In this document: in pieces, positions 1 to 5,294 of the stretch
How the letters are laid out: each line of letters begins with the position of its first letter
How positions within the stretch are numbered: position 1 is the first letter of the stretch
Assembly: GCA_002334985.1 (NCBI GenBank)
Contig: DDBY01000097.1
Location: 1-5,426 of the forward strand
DNA: 5,426 nt
Origin: Micavibrio sp. UBA2020
GTDB lineage: Bacteria; Pseudomonadota; Alphaproteobacteria; Micavibrionales; UBA2020
Direction: 5' to 3'
The notes under the pieces: model-generated
Seen by the model: the letters and a program-made list of their open reading frames with translations, nothing else
Told to the model about the DNA's origin: nothing
The model's database searches: none
Position numbers and translations under genes: made by a program

Positions 1-261
1 GGCGGCGAACAGCAGCGCGTCGCCATCGCACGCGCGGTGATTGCCCGCCCGAAATTGCTGGTCGCGGACGAGCCGACAGGCAACATCGACCCTGAAATCG
101 GAATCAAAATTCTGTACCTGTTCGAAGAGCTGAACAAGCACGGCACCACCATCATCATCGCCACCCACGACGACGACATCATCCGCCGTTTCGGCCACCC
201 GCAAATGCGGCTGGAAAACGGCACGCTGATTATGCCGCCGCAAAGCCAGAAGGCCGCATGA
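1..261 (+). CDS. ftsE: FtsE, cell-division ABC ATPase (3' part only)
   Basis: This is the C-terminal 86 residues of FtsE; the 5' part lies outside the window, and the reading frame is open from base 1. FtsE is the cytoplasmic nucleotide-binding subunit that pairs with membrane protein FtsX at the septum and couples ATP hydrolysis to activation of peptidoglycan hydrolases. The visible part begins in the ABC signature (GGEQQR, residues 1-6). It continues with Walker B (LLVADEP), the D-loop (TGNID) and the H-loop histidine (IATHD). The Walker A region is missing only because of the window edge; FtsE is usually about 220 residues. The stop codon is separated from the ftsX start by a single base, which is the standard ftsEX arrangement and separates it from generic ABC ATPases such as LolD. 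Identity as FtsE rests on this pairing as much as on the motifs. Confidence 0.93.
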   Translation, partial: GGEQQRVAIARAVIARPKLLVADEPTGNIDPEIGIKILYLFEELNKHGTTIIIATHDDDIIRRFGHPQMRLENGTLIMPPQSQKAA

Positions 262-262
262 C

Positions 263-1186
263 ATGGGCGCAAAAGTTTTTCAAAAATACCGCTATGACAT
301 TGCCCTTGAATCCGGCGCGGGCGCGCATCTGGTCGCCTGGGTTACAGGGTTGATGGTGTTTTTTATGACGCTGGCCTTCGCCGTCAACATCGGCCTTGCC
401 AGCGTGACGGCAAAATGGGTCTCCGGCCTTTCCGGCAGCATCACGGTGGAGCTGCGCGCCCCCGCCCCCGACAAAGACGGCGACAAGGACAACAGCGCCG
501 CGCGCAAAACGCTTGACGATAAAATCGCCGCGTTGGTCGCACTGGGCGGCAAGCACGCGGACATCGTATCCGCCCGCGCGCTCGAAGACGCCGAAGTGCG
601 CAAGCTTATCGAGCCGTGGCTCGGCAGCGCCATGCCCGCCGATTTGCCCCTGCCTGTCCTTATCGACATGAAAATCAAGCCGGAGGCGGATATCGCCGCG
701 CTGACCAAAGACATTCGCAAAATCGCGCCCGCCGCCACCATCGATACGCACGACGATACGCTGAAAGACGTCAGCACGCTGGTCAATACCGCGCGCATTT
801 TTGTCTTTATGCTGTCGGGCGTTATCATGCTGTTGGCTGTTGTCGCCATTTCCGGCATCGTGCGCGCCAAGCTGGCCATTCACCACCCCGAAGTTGAAAC
901 CCTGCACATGATTGGCGCGCATGACGAATACATCGCCCGCCAGTTCCGCCACTATACGCTGAAAGGCACGCTGAAAGGCGCCATTGTGGGCGTCGCAGCC
1001 ATGCTGGGCACGTTATACGCCATCGGCCGTACAACGCGCAGCATCGACAGCGCTATCCTGCCCGATATCGCCCTGGCGCCGCATGAATGGGCTATGCTGG
1101 TTGCAGCGCCCGTGGTTATCGGCACCATGATTGCGCATTTCACCGCGCAAAAAACCGTCCTTGGCGCCCTGCGCCGGATGGACTGA
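263..1186 (+). CDS. ftsX: FtsX, cell-division ABC permease-like protein
   Basis: This is a 307-residue integral membrane protein of the FtsX/MacB type, the partner of FtsE in the divisome. It has the four-helix layout of the family: TM1 about residues 22-45, a periplasmic domain about 50-172, TM2 about 176-200, TM3 about 238-256 and TM4 about 275-294. The cytoplasmic loop after TM2 carries the conserved segment EVETLHMIGAHDEYIARQF-like (residues 210-228), which in this family contacts the ATPase. The periplasmic domain, which in other species binds hydrolase regulators, contains a charged stretch at about 68-85 (PAPDKDGDKD) that may be a flexible insertion. The ATG at 263 follows an AGAAGG ribosome site (248-253) with 9 nt spacing. 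FtsX homologues diverge strongly in sequence, so the call depends on topology plus the ftsE neighbour. Confidence 0.92.
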   Translation: MGAKVFQKYRYDIALESGAGAHLVAWVTGLMVFFMTLAFAVNIGLASVTAKWVSGLSGSITVELRAPAPDKDGDKDNSAARKTLDDKIAALVALGGKHADIVSARALEDAEVRKLIEPWLGSAMPADLPLPVLIDMKIKPEADIAALTKDIRKIAPAATIDTHDDTLKDVSTLVNTARIFVFMLSGVIMLLAVVAISGIVRAKLAIHHPEVETLHMIGAHDEYIARQFRHYTLKGTLKGAIVGVAAMLGTLYAIGRTTRSIDSAILPDIALAPHEWAMLVAAPVVIGTMIAHFTAQKTVLGALRRMD

Positions 1187-1194
1187 GACGCCAC

Positions 1195-1857
1195 ATGCGC
1201 CGCATGCCGCACCTCCCCAAAATGACGCGCCCCGCGCAGGCCGCCCTTGCCGCCGTTTTGCTGGCTGGGCTGTGGCTGGCCGGCCTTTACGGGTTTACGC
1301 GCAGCATTTTCAACGATGCGCAGGCCGCGCAGCATGCAAACCTGCGCACGGGCGCAGGCCCCCTGCCCGCCAAGGACATGCTGGATGCGATTGTGGTTTT
1401 GACAGGCGGCAGCAACCGTTTGCAAGTCGGCTTTGACCTGCTGGCGCAATCGCGCGGTAAAAAACTTTTTATCTCCGGCGTCTATCAGGGCGTGGAGGTG
1501 CGCGAACTTCTGAGCCAATGGAAAAGCGAGCGTAATAAAAGCGACCTCGACTGCTGCGTCGCCCTCGGCTTCGAAGCCGACGACACGGCGGGCAATGCCG
1601 ATGAAACGGCCGCATGGATGACGGCGGAAGAATATAAATCTTTCTACCTCGTCACCGCGCATTACCACATGAAACGCGCGCTTTTGGAAATGCAGCGCGC
1701 CGCGCCGCATCTGAAAATTCGCCCGTGGCCTGTTGTACCGGAGGGCCTCGACATCAACAACTGGTGGCGCAGCAGCCAGAGCCGCAATCTGATTATCCGC
1801 GAATATTCCAAATATCTTGCCGCGCTGGTCATCACCTCCGCCCGAAGGATGTTCTGA
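1195..1857 (+). CDS. DUF218 (YdcF/SanA/ElyC-like) membrane-anchored protein
   Basis: A 220-residue protein with one N-terminal membrane segment (about residues 14-36) after a basic start (RR, K, R), so the rest probably faces the periplasm. The remainder matches the DUF218 fold: a first strand and loop DAIVVLTGGSNRL (64-76), a second strand LFISGVYQG (91-99), an acidic segment ALGFEADDTAGNADETAAW (123-141) and YLVTAHYHMKRA (151-162), the counterpart of the family's T-x-x-x-H-x-x-R motif. Relatives SanA and ElyC affect vancomycin sensitivity and envelope assembly; the biochemical reaction is unsettled. The frame stays open back to 1087, but that start would overlap ftsX by 100 bp, so I chose ATG 1195, with a weak GAG ribosome site 7 nt away. 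ATG 1204 is an alternative. It lies 8 nt after ftsX and 1 nt before plsC, consistent with co-transcription. Confidence 0.85.
   Translation: MRRMPHLPKMTRPAQAALAAVLLAGLWLAGLYGFTRSIFNDAQAAQHANLRTGAGPLPAKDMLDAIVVLTGGSNRLQVGFDLLAQSRGKKLFISGVYQGVEVRELLSQWKSERNKSDLDCCVALGFEADDTAGNADETAAWMTAEEYKSFYLVTAHYHMKRALLEMQRAAPHLKIRPWPVVPEGLDINNWWRSSQSRNLIIREYSKYLAALVITSARRMF
1845..1849 (+). promoter_or_regulatory. Ribosome binding site for plsC
   Basis: AAGGA lies 9 nt before ATG 1859, inside the last codons of the DUF218 gene. It supports ATG 1859 over the longer in-frame start at 1817, which would extend plsC into the preceding gene. Confidence 0.7.
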
Positions 1858-1858
1858 C

Positions 1859-2623
1859 ATGGACAAATTACGCTCCGTCGCTTTTAACTTTTTGTATGTA
1901 TTCGGCTCGCTGTTCTGGAGCATTGCCTTGCTTTGGACTTTCGTGCTGCCGCCGCGCCGCTGCACGGCGATGATTTCGCGTATCTATGCGGGCTATATCG
2001 CGCTGGTCGAAAAATACGTCATGGGGCTGAAGCTGGAGCTGCGCGGGCTTGAAAACCTGCCCAAGGACACGCCCTATATCATTGCCGCCAAGCACCAGTC
2101 TGCGTACGAGACGCTGAAGCTGCCCTTCATGGCGCAGTTCGACTATCCGGTTATCGTCCTGAAAAAAGAGCTGACGCGCCTGCCGGTCTGGGGGCTTTAC
2201 CCCAAACGTATGGGACTGATTGCGATTGACCGCAGCGCCGGCATGGAATCTATGCGCGCGATGATTGCGGGCTGCCGCGCGGCGATGGCGGACAAGCGCA
2301 ATGTGATTATCTTCCCGCAGGGCACGCGCGTCGCCCCCGGGGCGATTGACGATTACAAACCCGGCCTTGCGAAAATCTACAAAGACCTGCAAGTGCCGAT
2401 TGTGCCCATGGCCCTGAATACCGGCGTTTTTTGGGCGCGCAATGCGTTTTTCAAAAAATCCGGCACTATCGTGTTTGAATTTCTGCCCCCCATTCCGGCG
2501 GGCGAGGCACCGCTACAGGCGATGAAAACACTTGAAGAAAAACTCGAAGCTGCCAGCGACAAACTGGTGCAGGAAGCGGGCGGCCCCGCGCTGGGCACCG
2601 TGGCGCCAAGGCGCAAAAAATAA
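1859..2623 (+). CDS. plsC: 1-acyl-sn-glycerol-3-phosphate acyltransferase, PlsC family
   Basis: A 254-residue lysophosphatidic acid acyltransferase-type protein, expected to add the second acyl chain in phosphatidic acid synthesis at the inner membrane. A hydrophobic N-terminal segment (about residues 8-30) anchors it. The PLSC domain motifs appear in order: motif I KHQSAYE (78-84; catalytic H79, acidic partner E84), motif II GLIAIDRS (119-126), motif III FPQGTR (152-157), and motif IV IVPMALNTG (181-189). Two positions differ from the textbook E. coli form: motif I is HX4E rather than HX4D, and motif III has Gln in place of the usual Glu. Both are conservative and I recall such variants in alphaproteobacterial members, so activity is likely. 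The C-terminus is basic (RRKK). It is the last gene of the ftsE-ftsX-DUF218 run and is followed by a strong terminator. The acyl acceptor could be another lysophospholipid. Confidence 0.88.
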   Translation: MDKLRSVAFNFLYVFGSLFWSIALLWTFVLPPRRCTAMISRIYAGYIALVEKYVMGLKLELRGLENLPKDTPYIIAAKHQSAYETLKLPFMAQFDYPVIVLKKELTRLPVWGLYPKRMGLIAIDRSAGMESMRAMIAGCRAAMADKRNVIIFPQGTRVAPGAIDDYKPGLAKIYKDLQVPIVPMALNTGVFWARNAFFKKSGTIVFEFLPPIPAGEAPLQAMKTLEEKLEAASDKLVQEAGGPALGTVAPRRKK

Positions 2624-2635
2624 CCCTCCCTGCAC

Positions 2636-2668
2636 AAAAAAAAGCCCCGCAAACGCGGGGCTTTTTTT
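2636..2668. terminator. Bidirectional intrinsic terminator
   Basis: A perfect 7-bp GC stem (GCCCCGC 2644-2650 with GCGGGGC 2655-2661) closes an AAAC loop. It is preceded by eight A (2636-2643) and followed by seven T (2662-2668). The A/T tracts extend the stem and give a U-tract on both strands. It sits 12 nt after the plsC stop and 13 nt after the stop of the convergent peptidase gene, so it can end both transcripts. Confidence 0.93.
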
Positions 2669-2681
2669 ATATCCGGAATGA

Positions 2682-3266
2682 TTACCAGTGCCGGACGCGG
2701 CCGGTATCCACATGGACGAAATCGCTGCGCGGGTAAAAACCGACGCCGCCCGATTTCAAATCCATCGCCGTTTTGCGCAGGTTGCTGAGGCGCGTACCCG
2801 GCAGGCGGATGTCCACGGCCTGCCCCGTCATGTGCAGGCTGTTGCGCGCAACGCCTTCGCTCTGGCGGCGCAGGCGGGCATTGGTGGCGGGCGAGCGGTA
2901 GCCCGACAGCACATGGTAGGAATTTTTGGTGCCCAGACGGTTGTTCATGACATAGAGGATGTCCATGAGACGCGGGTCGATGGGGAACTGCTCGTTCACG
3001 CGGTGGTCGCGCATCAGTTTCTTGATTTCAAGAAATGCCGAGGGAATATAGCGGCCATTGTACCAGTATTCACCGGTGAATTTCTCGCCCGTGTACGGGT
3101 TTTGCAGATAAACGATGCGGGCGGTGCGCGGCGCGGCCGCTTCGGCCAGCGCGGGCGTCCAGAAGCCAAGAGCCGCTGCGGCAAAAAGCCCCGCTTTCAA
3201 AAAGCCGCGACGGTCGGAATCATATTCATCCGCCGCAAGGGCGTTTCTCTCGATAAGGTCTTGCAT
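2682..3266 (-). CDS. Tat-exported DUF882/M15_2 peptidase (MepK/YcbK-like)
   Basis: A 194-residue predicted periplasmic zinc peptidase of the DUF882/peptidase M15_2 family. Its E. coli relative MepK (YcbK) cuts peptidoglycan cross-links. The N-terminus has a twin-arginine signal: DRRGFLK (residues 18-24), a hydrophobic stretch (25-41) and a probable cleavage site after ALA (39-41), implying folded, metal-loaded export. The mature part holds YRS (123-125), the metal-site motif H145-x-x-G-x-x-x-D152 (SLHMTGQAVDI) and a C-terminal HVDTG with H185, giving the expected H/D/H zinc ligands. The protein ends shortly after, as usual for the family. Start ATG 3266 is the only sensible start, because the Tat motif begins 18 residues in; its ribosome site is poor (GGGG at 3274-3277, 7 nt away). 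It is convergent with plsC and shares its terminator. Substrate bond is not determined from sequence. Confidence 0.88.
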   Translation of the reverse strand: MQDLIERNALAADEYDSDRRGFLKAGLFAAAALGFWTPALAEAAAPRTARIVYLQNPYTGEKFTGEYWYNGRYIPSAFLEIKKLMRDHRVNEQFPIDPRLMDILYVMNNRLGTKNSYHVLSGYRSPATNARLRRQSEGVARNSLHMTGQAVDIRLPGTRLSNLRKTAMDLKSGGVGFYPRSDFVHVDTGRVRHW

Positions 3267-3321
3267 GGTATTACCCCATGTTTTTTGCTGTGATTATTTT
3301 TCTTATTTTTCCCCACCTATA

Positions 3322-3348
3322 AGAATATCAAAAAACGGGGTGTTTCAA
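3322..3348 (-). promoter_or_regulatory. Possible promoter of the DUF882 peptidase gene
   Basis: On the minus strand TTGAAA (3343-3348) and TATTCT (3322-3327) are separated by 15 nt, shorter than the preferred 16-18. A second -10-like TTATAG overlaps at 3317-3322. The stretch is AT-rich and lies about 60 nt upstream of the start codon. The assignment is tentative; TATTAT at 3371-3376 is a rival -10 without a well-spaced -35. Confidence 0.28.
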
Positions 3349-3378
3349 GAATAAAAATCATCTACAGGACATAATACT

Positions 3379-3418
3379 GAAAGGATGATACAAACAGATT
3401 CAATAGTTTGCATCTTTC
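3379..3418. repeat. Imperfect inverted repeat in intergenic DNA
   Basis: Left arm GAAA-G-GATG-ATA-CAAAC (3379-3395) pairs with GTTTGCATCTTTC (3406-3418) over 13 base pairs, with a 1-nt and a 3-nt bulge and a 10-nt loop. It lies in the 223-nt gap between the peptidase gene and the ankyrin-like gene. There is no T-tract on either side, so it is not a standard terminator. It could be an operator or an RNA stem; no role is assigned. Confidence 0.45.
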
Positions 3419-3436
3419 ATGCGCGGCACTCTTGCA

Positions 3437-3470
3437 CCGCGCGCGCGGGTTCAAAACCGCAAAAAAGCGG
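3437..3470 (-). terminator. Weak candidate terminator after the ankyrin-like gene
   Basis: On the minus strand a 4-bp stem CCGC/GCGG (3467-3470 with 3457-3460) with a six-T loop is followed by TTTT. Just beyond it is a perfect 12-bp GC palindrome (3437-3448). The stem is short, so termination would be inefficient at best. No better terminator follows the gene ending at 3490. Confidence 0.25.
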
Positions 3471-3489
3471 ATAAAAATTCAGAAGTATG

Positions 3490-4362
3490 TCAGCGGCGCT
3501 GCACAGGGGGCGCCAGACGTTTGTCGAGTCTGCGCTGCGGCGACAAATCATCAAGGCGCGAGGTAATGTCGCGCATGTTGTCCTGCATCTGCGCAATAGT
3601 ACGCTCAAGTACGCGCACCTGCGCGGCCAGCCCCGCAATGGAGGGGGCGGCCTCTGCCTCGGGGTTCAAAATTTGCCGCGCCTGCTCCAGCGTCTTTGCG
3701 GCTTTTTGGTGGCCAAGCGTGCTTTCGGTAATCAGCGCGACATCAATATCCGCGCCATAAGTGCGCGCAAGATGCAGACAAAAATCTACCTGCCCGGCCC
3801 CCGCCGCATGGCGCAAGATATGTTCGTTATCGGCGTGGATGTCCGTGTCCAGACGTTTTTTTACAGCATCGAAGCCGGCGGCATAACCGCACTCTGCCGC
3901 TTTTTTCAAAAAGGCTTCCGGCTCTTTTACCTGGTCAATGCCCTGCGCCAGCAGATAGTCGAGCACACGCCCCTTCGCTTCGTCCGGAAGTTTTGAATCG
4001 CATAAATCCATGAAACAATGCTCTGAAGCCTTGCCCTTATTCATCTCGATATTCTCGGAGATGAATATATCCACTAAATCCCCGCGCGACTGGTTAAGCG
4101 TGACAGAAAGCATGACACGCCGCAGAGTATCACGCGCGTTTTCCTTGAATCCCCATTTTTGCCAATCTGCATCCGTCACGTCACGGACAAGAATGCTCAT
4201 CATCGCAGCAGATACCGTACCGTAATCAATATGCCTAAAAATCATACTGCCAAAAGAAACCTTTTTGCCGCGCATCGCGGATACCTGCGCGGTATCGTCT
4301 GCGGAAATCGCATCCAGCAGGATGGTCTCGTTCATCTTGAACATGTTGGTCAGTTTTTTCAT
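3490..4362 (-). CDS. Ankyrin-like repeat protein with C-terminal coiled coil, function unknown
   Basis: I do not recognise a named family for this 290-residue soluble protein, which has no signal peptide and no membrane segment. Residues about 146-232 read as degenerate ankyrin repeats. The clearest is 178-207 (HILRHAAGAGQVDF..., then YGADIDV), matching the ankyrin pattern of AA-x-x-G, a helix, then GADI. A preceding unit (about 148-175, KKAAECGY) and a following one (about 208-232, LGHQKAAKTLE) are weaker. Residues 78-146 may hold two more very divergent units. After a short Pro/Ala/Glu linker (234-241), residues 242-273 form a coiled coil with hydrophobic residues at every a/d position: I242, L245, V249, L252, I256, M259, M263, I266, L270, L273. 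The tail is basic (QRRLDKR..RR). Start ATG 4362 is set by a strong ribosome site; GTG 4371 would overlap that site. Likely an oligomeric protein-binding factor (inference). Confidence 0.8.
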   Translation of the reverse strand: MKKLTNMFKMNETILLDAISADDTAQVSAMRGKKVSFGSMIFRHIDYGTVSAAMMSILVRDVTDADWQKWGFKENARDTLRRVMLSVTLNQSRGDLVDIFISENIEMNKGKASEHCFMDLCDSKLPDEAKGRVLDYLLAQGIDQVKEPEAFLKKAAECGYAAGFDAVKKRLDTDIHADNEHILRHAAGAGQVDFCLHLARTYGADIDVALITESTLGHQKAAKTLEQARQILNPEAEAAPSIAGLAAQVRVLERTIAQMQDNMRDITSRLDDLSPQRRLDKRLAPPVQRR

Positions 4363-4370
4363 CGCAATCA

Positions 4371-4376
4371 CTCCTT
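4371..4376 (-). promoter_or_regulatory. Ribosome binding site for the ankyrin-like gene
   Basis: AAGGAG on the minus strand lies 8 nt before ATG 4362, close to ideal spacing. It rules out the in-frame GTG at 4369-4371, whose first base falls within the site, so the protein starts MKKLTNMF. Confidence 0.85.
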
Positions 4377-4416
4377 GCGCGCAGGGCTTGCTGTGCGGCT
4401 TTTCCGGCTACGGTAA

Positions 4417-4445
4417 AAACTAAGGGGGTATGTATGTTATGTCAA
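4417..4445 (-). promoter_or_regulatory. Sigma70-type promoter of the ankyrin-like gene
   Basis: A perfect -35 TTGACA (4440-4445), a 17-nt spacer and a -10 TAGTTT (4417-4422) lie on the minus strand. Predicted transcription would start near 4410, leaving a leader of roughly 48 nt with the ribosome site in it. The -35 lies only 10 nt past the stop codon of the esterase gene, so the orphan can be transcribed on its own. The -10 is a partial match (T, A and final T conserved). Confidence 0.6.
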
Positions 4446-4450
4446 TAAAA
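4437..4450 (-). repeat. 14-bp direct repeat, copy 1 (-35 element)
   Basis: TTTTATTGACATAA on the minus strand, identical to 5267-5280. It contains the -35 hexamer of the ankyrin-like gene promoter. The identity stops at both ends of the 14 bp. Confidence 0.8.
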
Positions 4451-4455
4451 AGCTT

Positions 4456-5187
4456 TCAAGGCGCGGGCGGGCGAAAGCCTTTGTTTTTATTGCCGTTTTC
4501 AGGGGACGGTGGCCGCGGCTCTTTCGGTGTCAGGAAATGTGTCAGCTGCGCCAGCAGCTTGACGGCCTCCGGCGTAATCTCGTGCCCTTGCCCGCCGAGG
4601 ACGGCACAATCGACGCGGAAGCCTTGCGCATCCAGCTGCGCACGCGTTTTCTGCGCCATAGGAAAGCCGGAGTAATCCTGATTTTCACGCTCCCCCGCCA
4701 AAAGTCCCACGGGCGGTTTTGATATAGGCTGCGTCAGCCTGTCGAGCGCGCCGCCCGAAAGACTATAGACGCCGGCCACTTCGGATGTGCGCAAAAGCCC
4801 GCTGTAAAACGCCATGGTGCCGCCTTGCGAAAACCCCGCGATGATAACGCGGTCTTCGCTGATGCCTTCGCGCCGCACAACATCGTCGATGTATTTTTGT
4901 GCGTCCAGCGCGGCCTGATGCGCACGCGGCGCGACTTTGTCGCAATCCGGATTGTCCAGTACATCGCTGACGTCAAACCAGCTGTGATAGGTTTTACCTT
5001 CGCTGTCCGTACCCAGAACTATAGGTCCGTCGGGGCAATAAAGGCGCGCCGTTTGCAAATGCGGCGCCAGCAAACCGCCGACATACTGCGCCATGCTCTC
5101 GCCGTTCGAACCATAGCCGTGGAAAAAGATAATCACCTGCTCGGCGCGCTGGCCGTTCGGCGGATGTGAAACGCTTTCGCTGTACAT
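4456..5187 (-). CDS. Carboxylesterase/phospholipase-type alpha/beta hydrolase (YpfH/EstB-like)
   Basis: A 243-residue alpha/beta hydrolase of the Abhydrolase_2 (acyl-protein thioesterase/carboxylesterase) family, probably cytoplasmic, hydrolysing short ester or thioester substrates. Seen motifs: oxyanion-hole HGYGSNGE (23-30), SWFD (69-72) as in the family, nucleophile elbow GFSQGG with S120, and catalytic histidine H202 in GGQGHEI. The third residue is unclear: the usual G-x-x-D before the histidine is replaced by LLAGERENQDYSGF (162-175), leaving E166, E168 or D171 as candidates. The C-terminal 25 residues are a Pro/Asn/Lys-rich tail (PRPPSPENGNKNKGF) beyond the usual end. The frame extends upstream to a TTG at 5259, but that start overlaps the promoter and has no ribosome site, and family alignment begins near ATG 5187, so I use ATG 5187; its AGGG site is 13 nt away, which is weak. 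Confidence 0.85.
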   Translation of the reverse strand: MYSESVSHPPNGQRAEQVIIFFHGYGSNGESMAQYVGGLLAPHLQTARLYCPDGPIVLGTDSEGKTYHSWFDVSDVLDNPDCDKVAPRAHQAALDAQKYIDDVVRREGISEDRVIIAGFSQGGTMAFYSGLLRTSEVAGVYSLSGGALDRLTQPISKPPVGLLAGERENQDYSGFPMAQKTRAQLDAQGFRVDCAVLGGQGHEITPEAVKLLAQLTHFLTPKEPRPPSPENGNKNKGFRPPAP

Positions 5188-5246
5188 GTTGGCGTTTGAA
5201 CCCTGCGTATATAAAAACAAAAAACCGGATACCTGAAACAGATACC

Positions 5247-5275
5247 AGCCTAACGGCAATAACGGTTTATGTCAA
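5247..5275 (-). promoter_or_regulatory. Sigma70-type promoter of the esterase gene
   Basis: TTGACA (5270-5275), a 17-nt spacer and TAGGCT (5247-5252) on the minus strand. Transcription would begin near 5240, leaving about 53 nt before ATG 5187. It has the same architecture and an identical 14-bp -35 region as the promoter at 4417-4445. Confidence 0.55.
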
Positions 5276-5280
5276 TAAAA
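5267..5280 (-). repeat. 14-bp direct repeat, copy 2 (-35 element)
   Basis: TTTTATTGACATAA on the minus strand, the exact match of 4437-4450. The two copies lie in the same orientation 830 bp apart and flank the esterase gene. Confidence 0.8.
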
Positions 5281-5294
5281 TGGCCGTGGAGAGG

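Noticed and set aside
230..952. Minus-strand open frame of 240 codons
   Set aside because: Antisense to ftsX. Its Gly/Asp/His/Arg-rich translation has no motif, and ftsX has the expected topology.
952..1965. Long minus-strand open frame of 337 codons
   Set aside because: It runs antisense to the ftsX end, the whole DUF218 gene and the plsC start, all with recognisable motifs. The translation is Ala/Arg/Gln-rich with no domain, typical of a shadow in GC-rich DNA.
2688..3293. Plus-strand open frame of 201 codons
   Set aside because: Antisense to the Tat-signal peptidase, whose zinc-site motifs make that strand the coding one.
3487..3996. Plus-strand open frame of 169 codons
   Set aside because: Antisense to the ankyrin-like gene, which has a strong ribosome site, a promoter and a regular coiled coil.
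4363..4371. GTG start three codons upstream for the ankyrin-like gene
   Set aside because: The GTG overlaps the AAGGAG ribosome site that is ideally spaced for ATG 4362.
5188..5259. N-terminal extension of the esterase from TTG 5259 (24 hydrophobic-rich residues resembling a signal peptide)
   Set aside because: It lacks basic residues at its start, has no ribosome site, and the TTG lies between the -35 and -10 of the putative promoter, so a transcript from that promoter would not contain it.
4437..5280. Esterase gene as a transposon or cassette bounded by 14-bp target duplications
   Set aside because: There are no terminal inverted repeats or transposase, and the repeats make better sense as promoter -35 regions.
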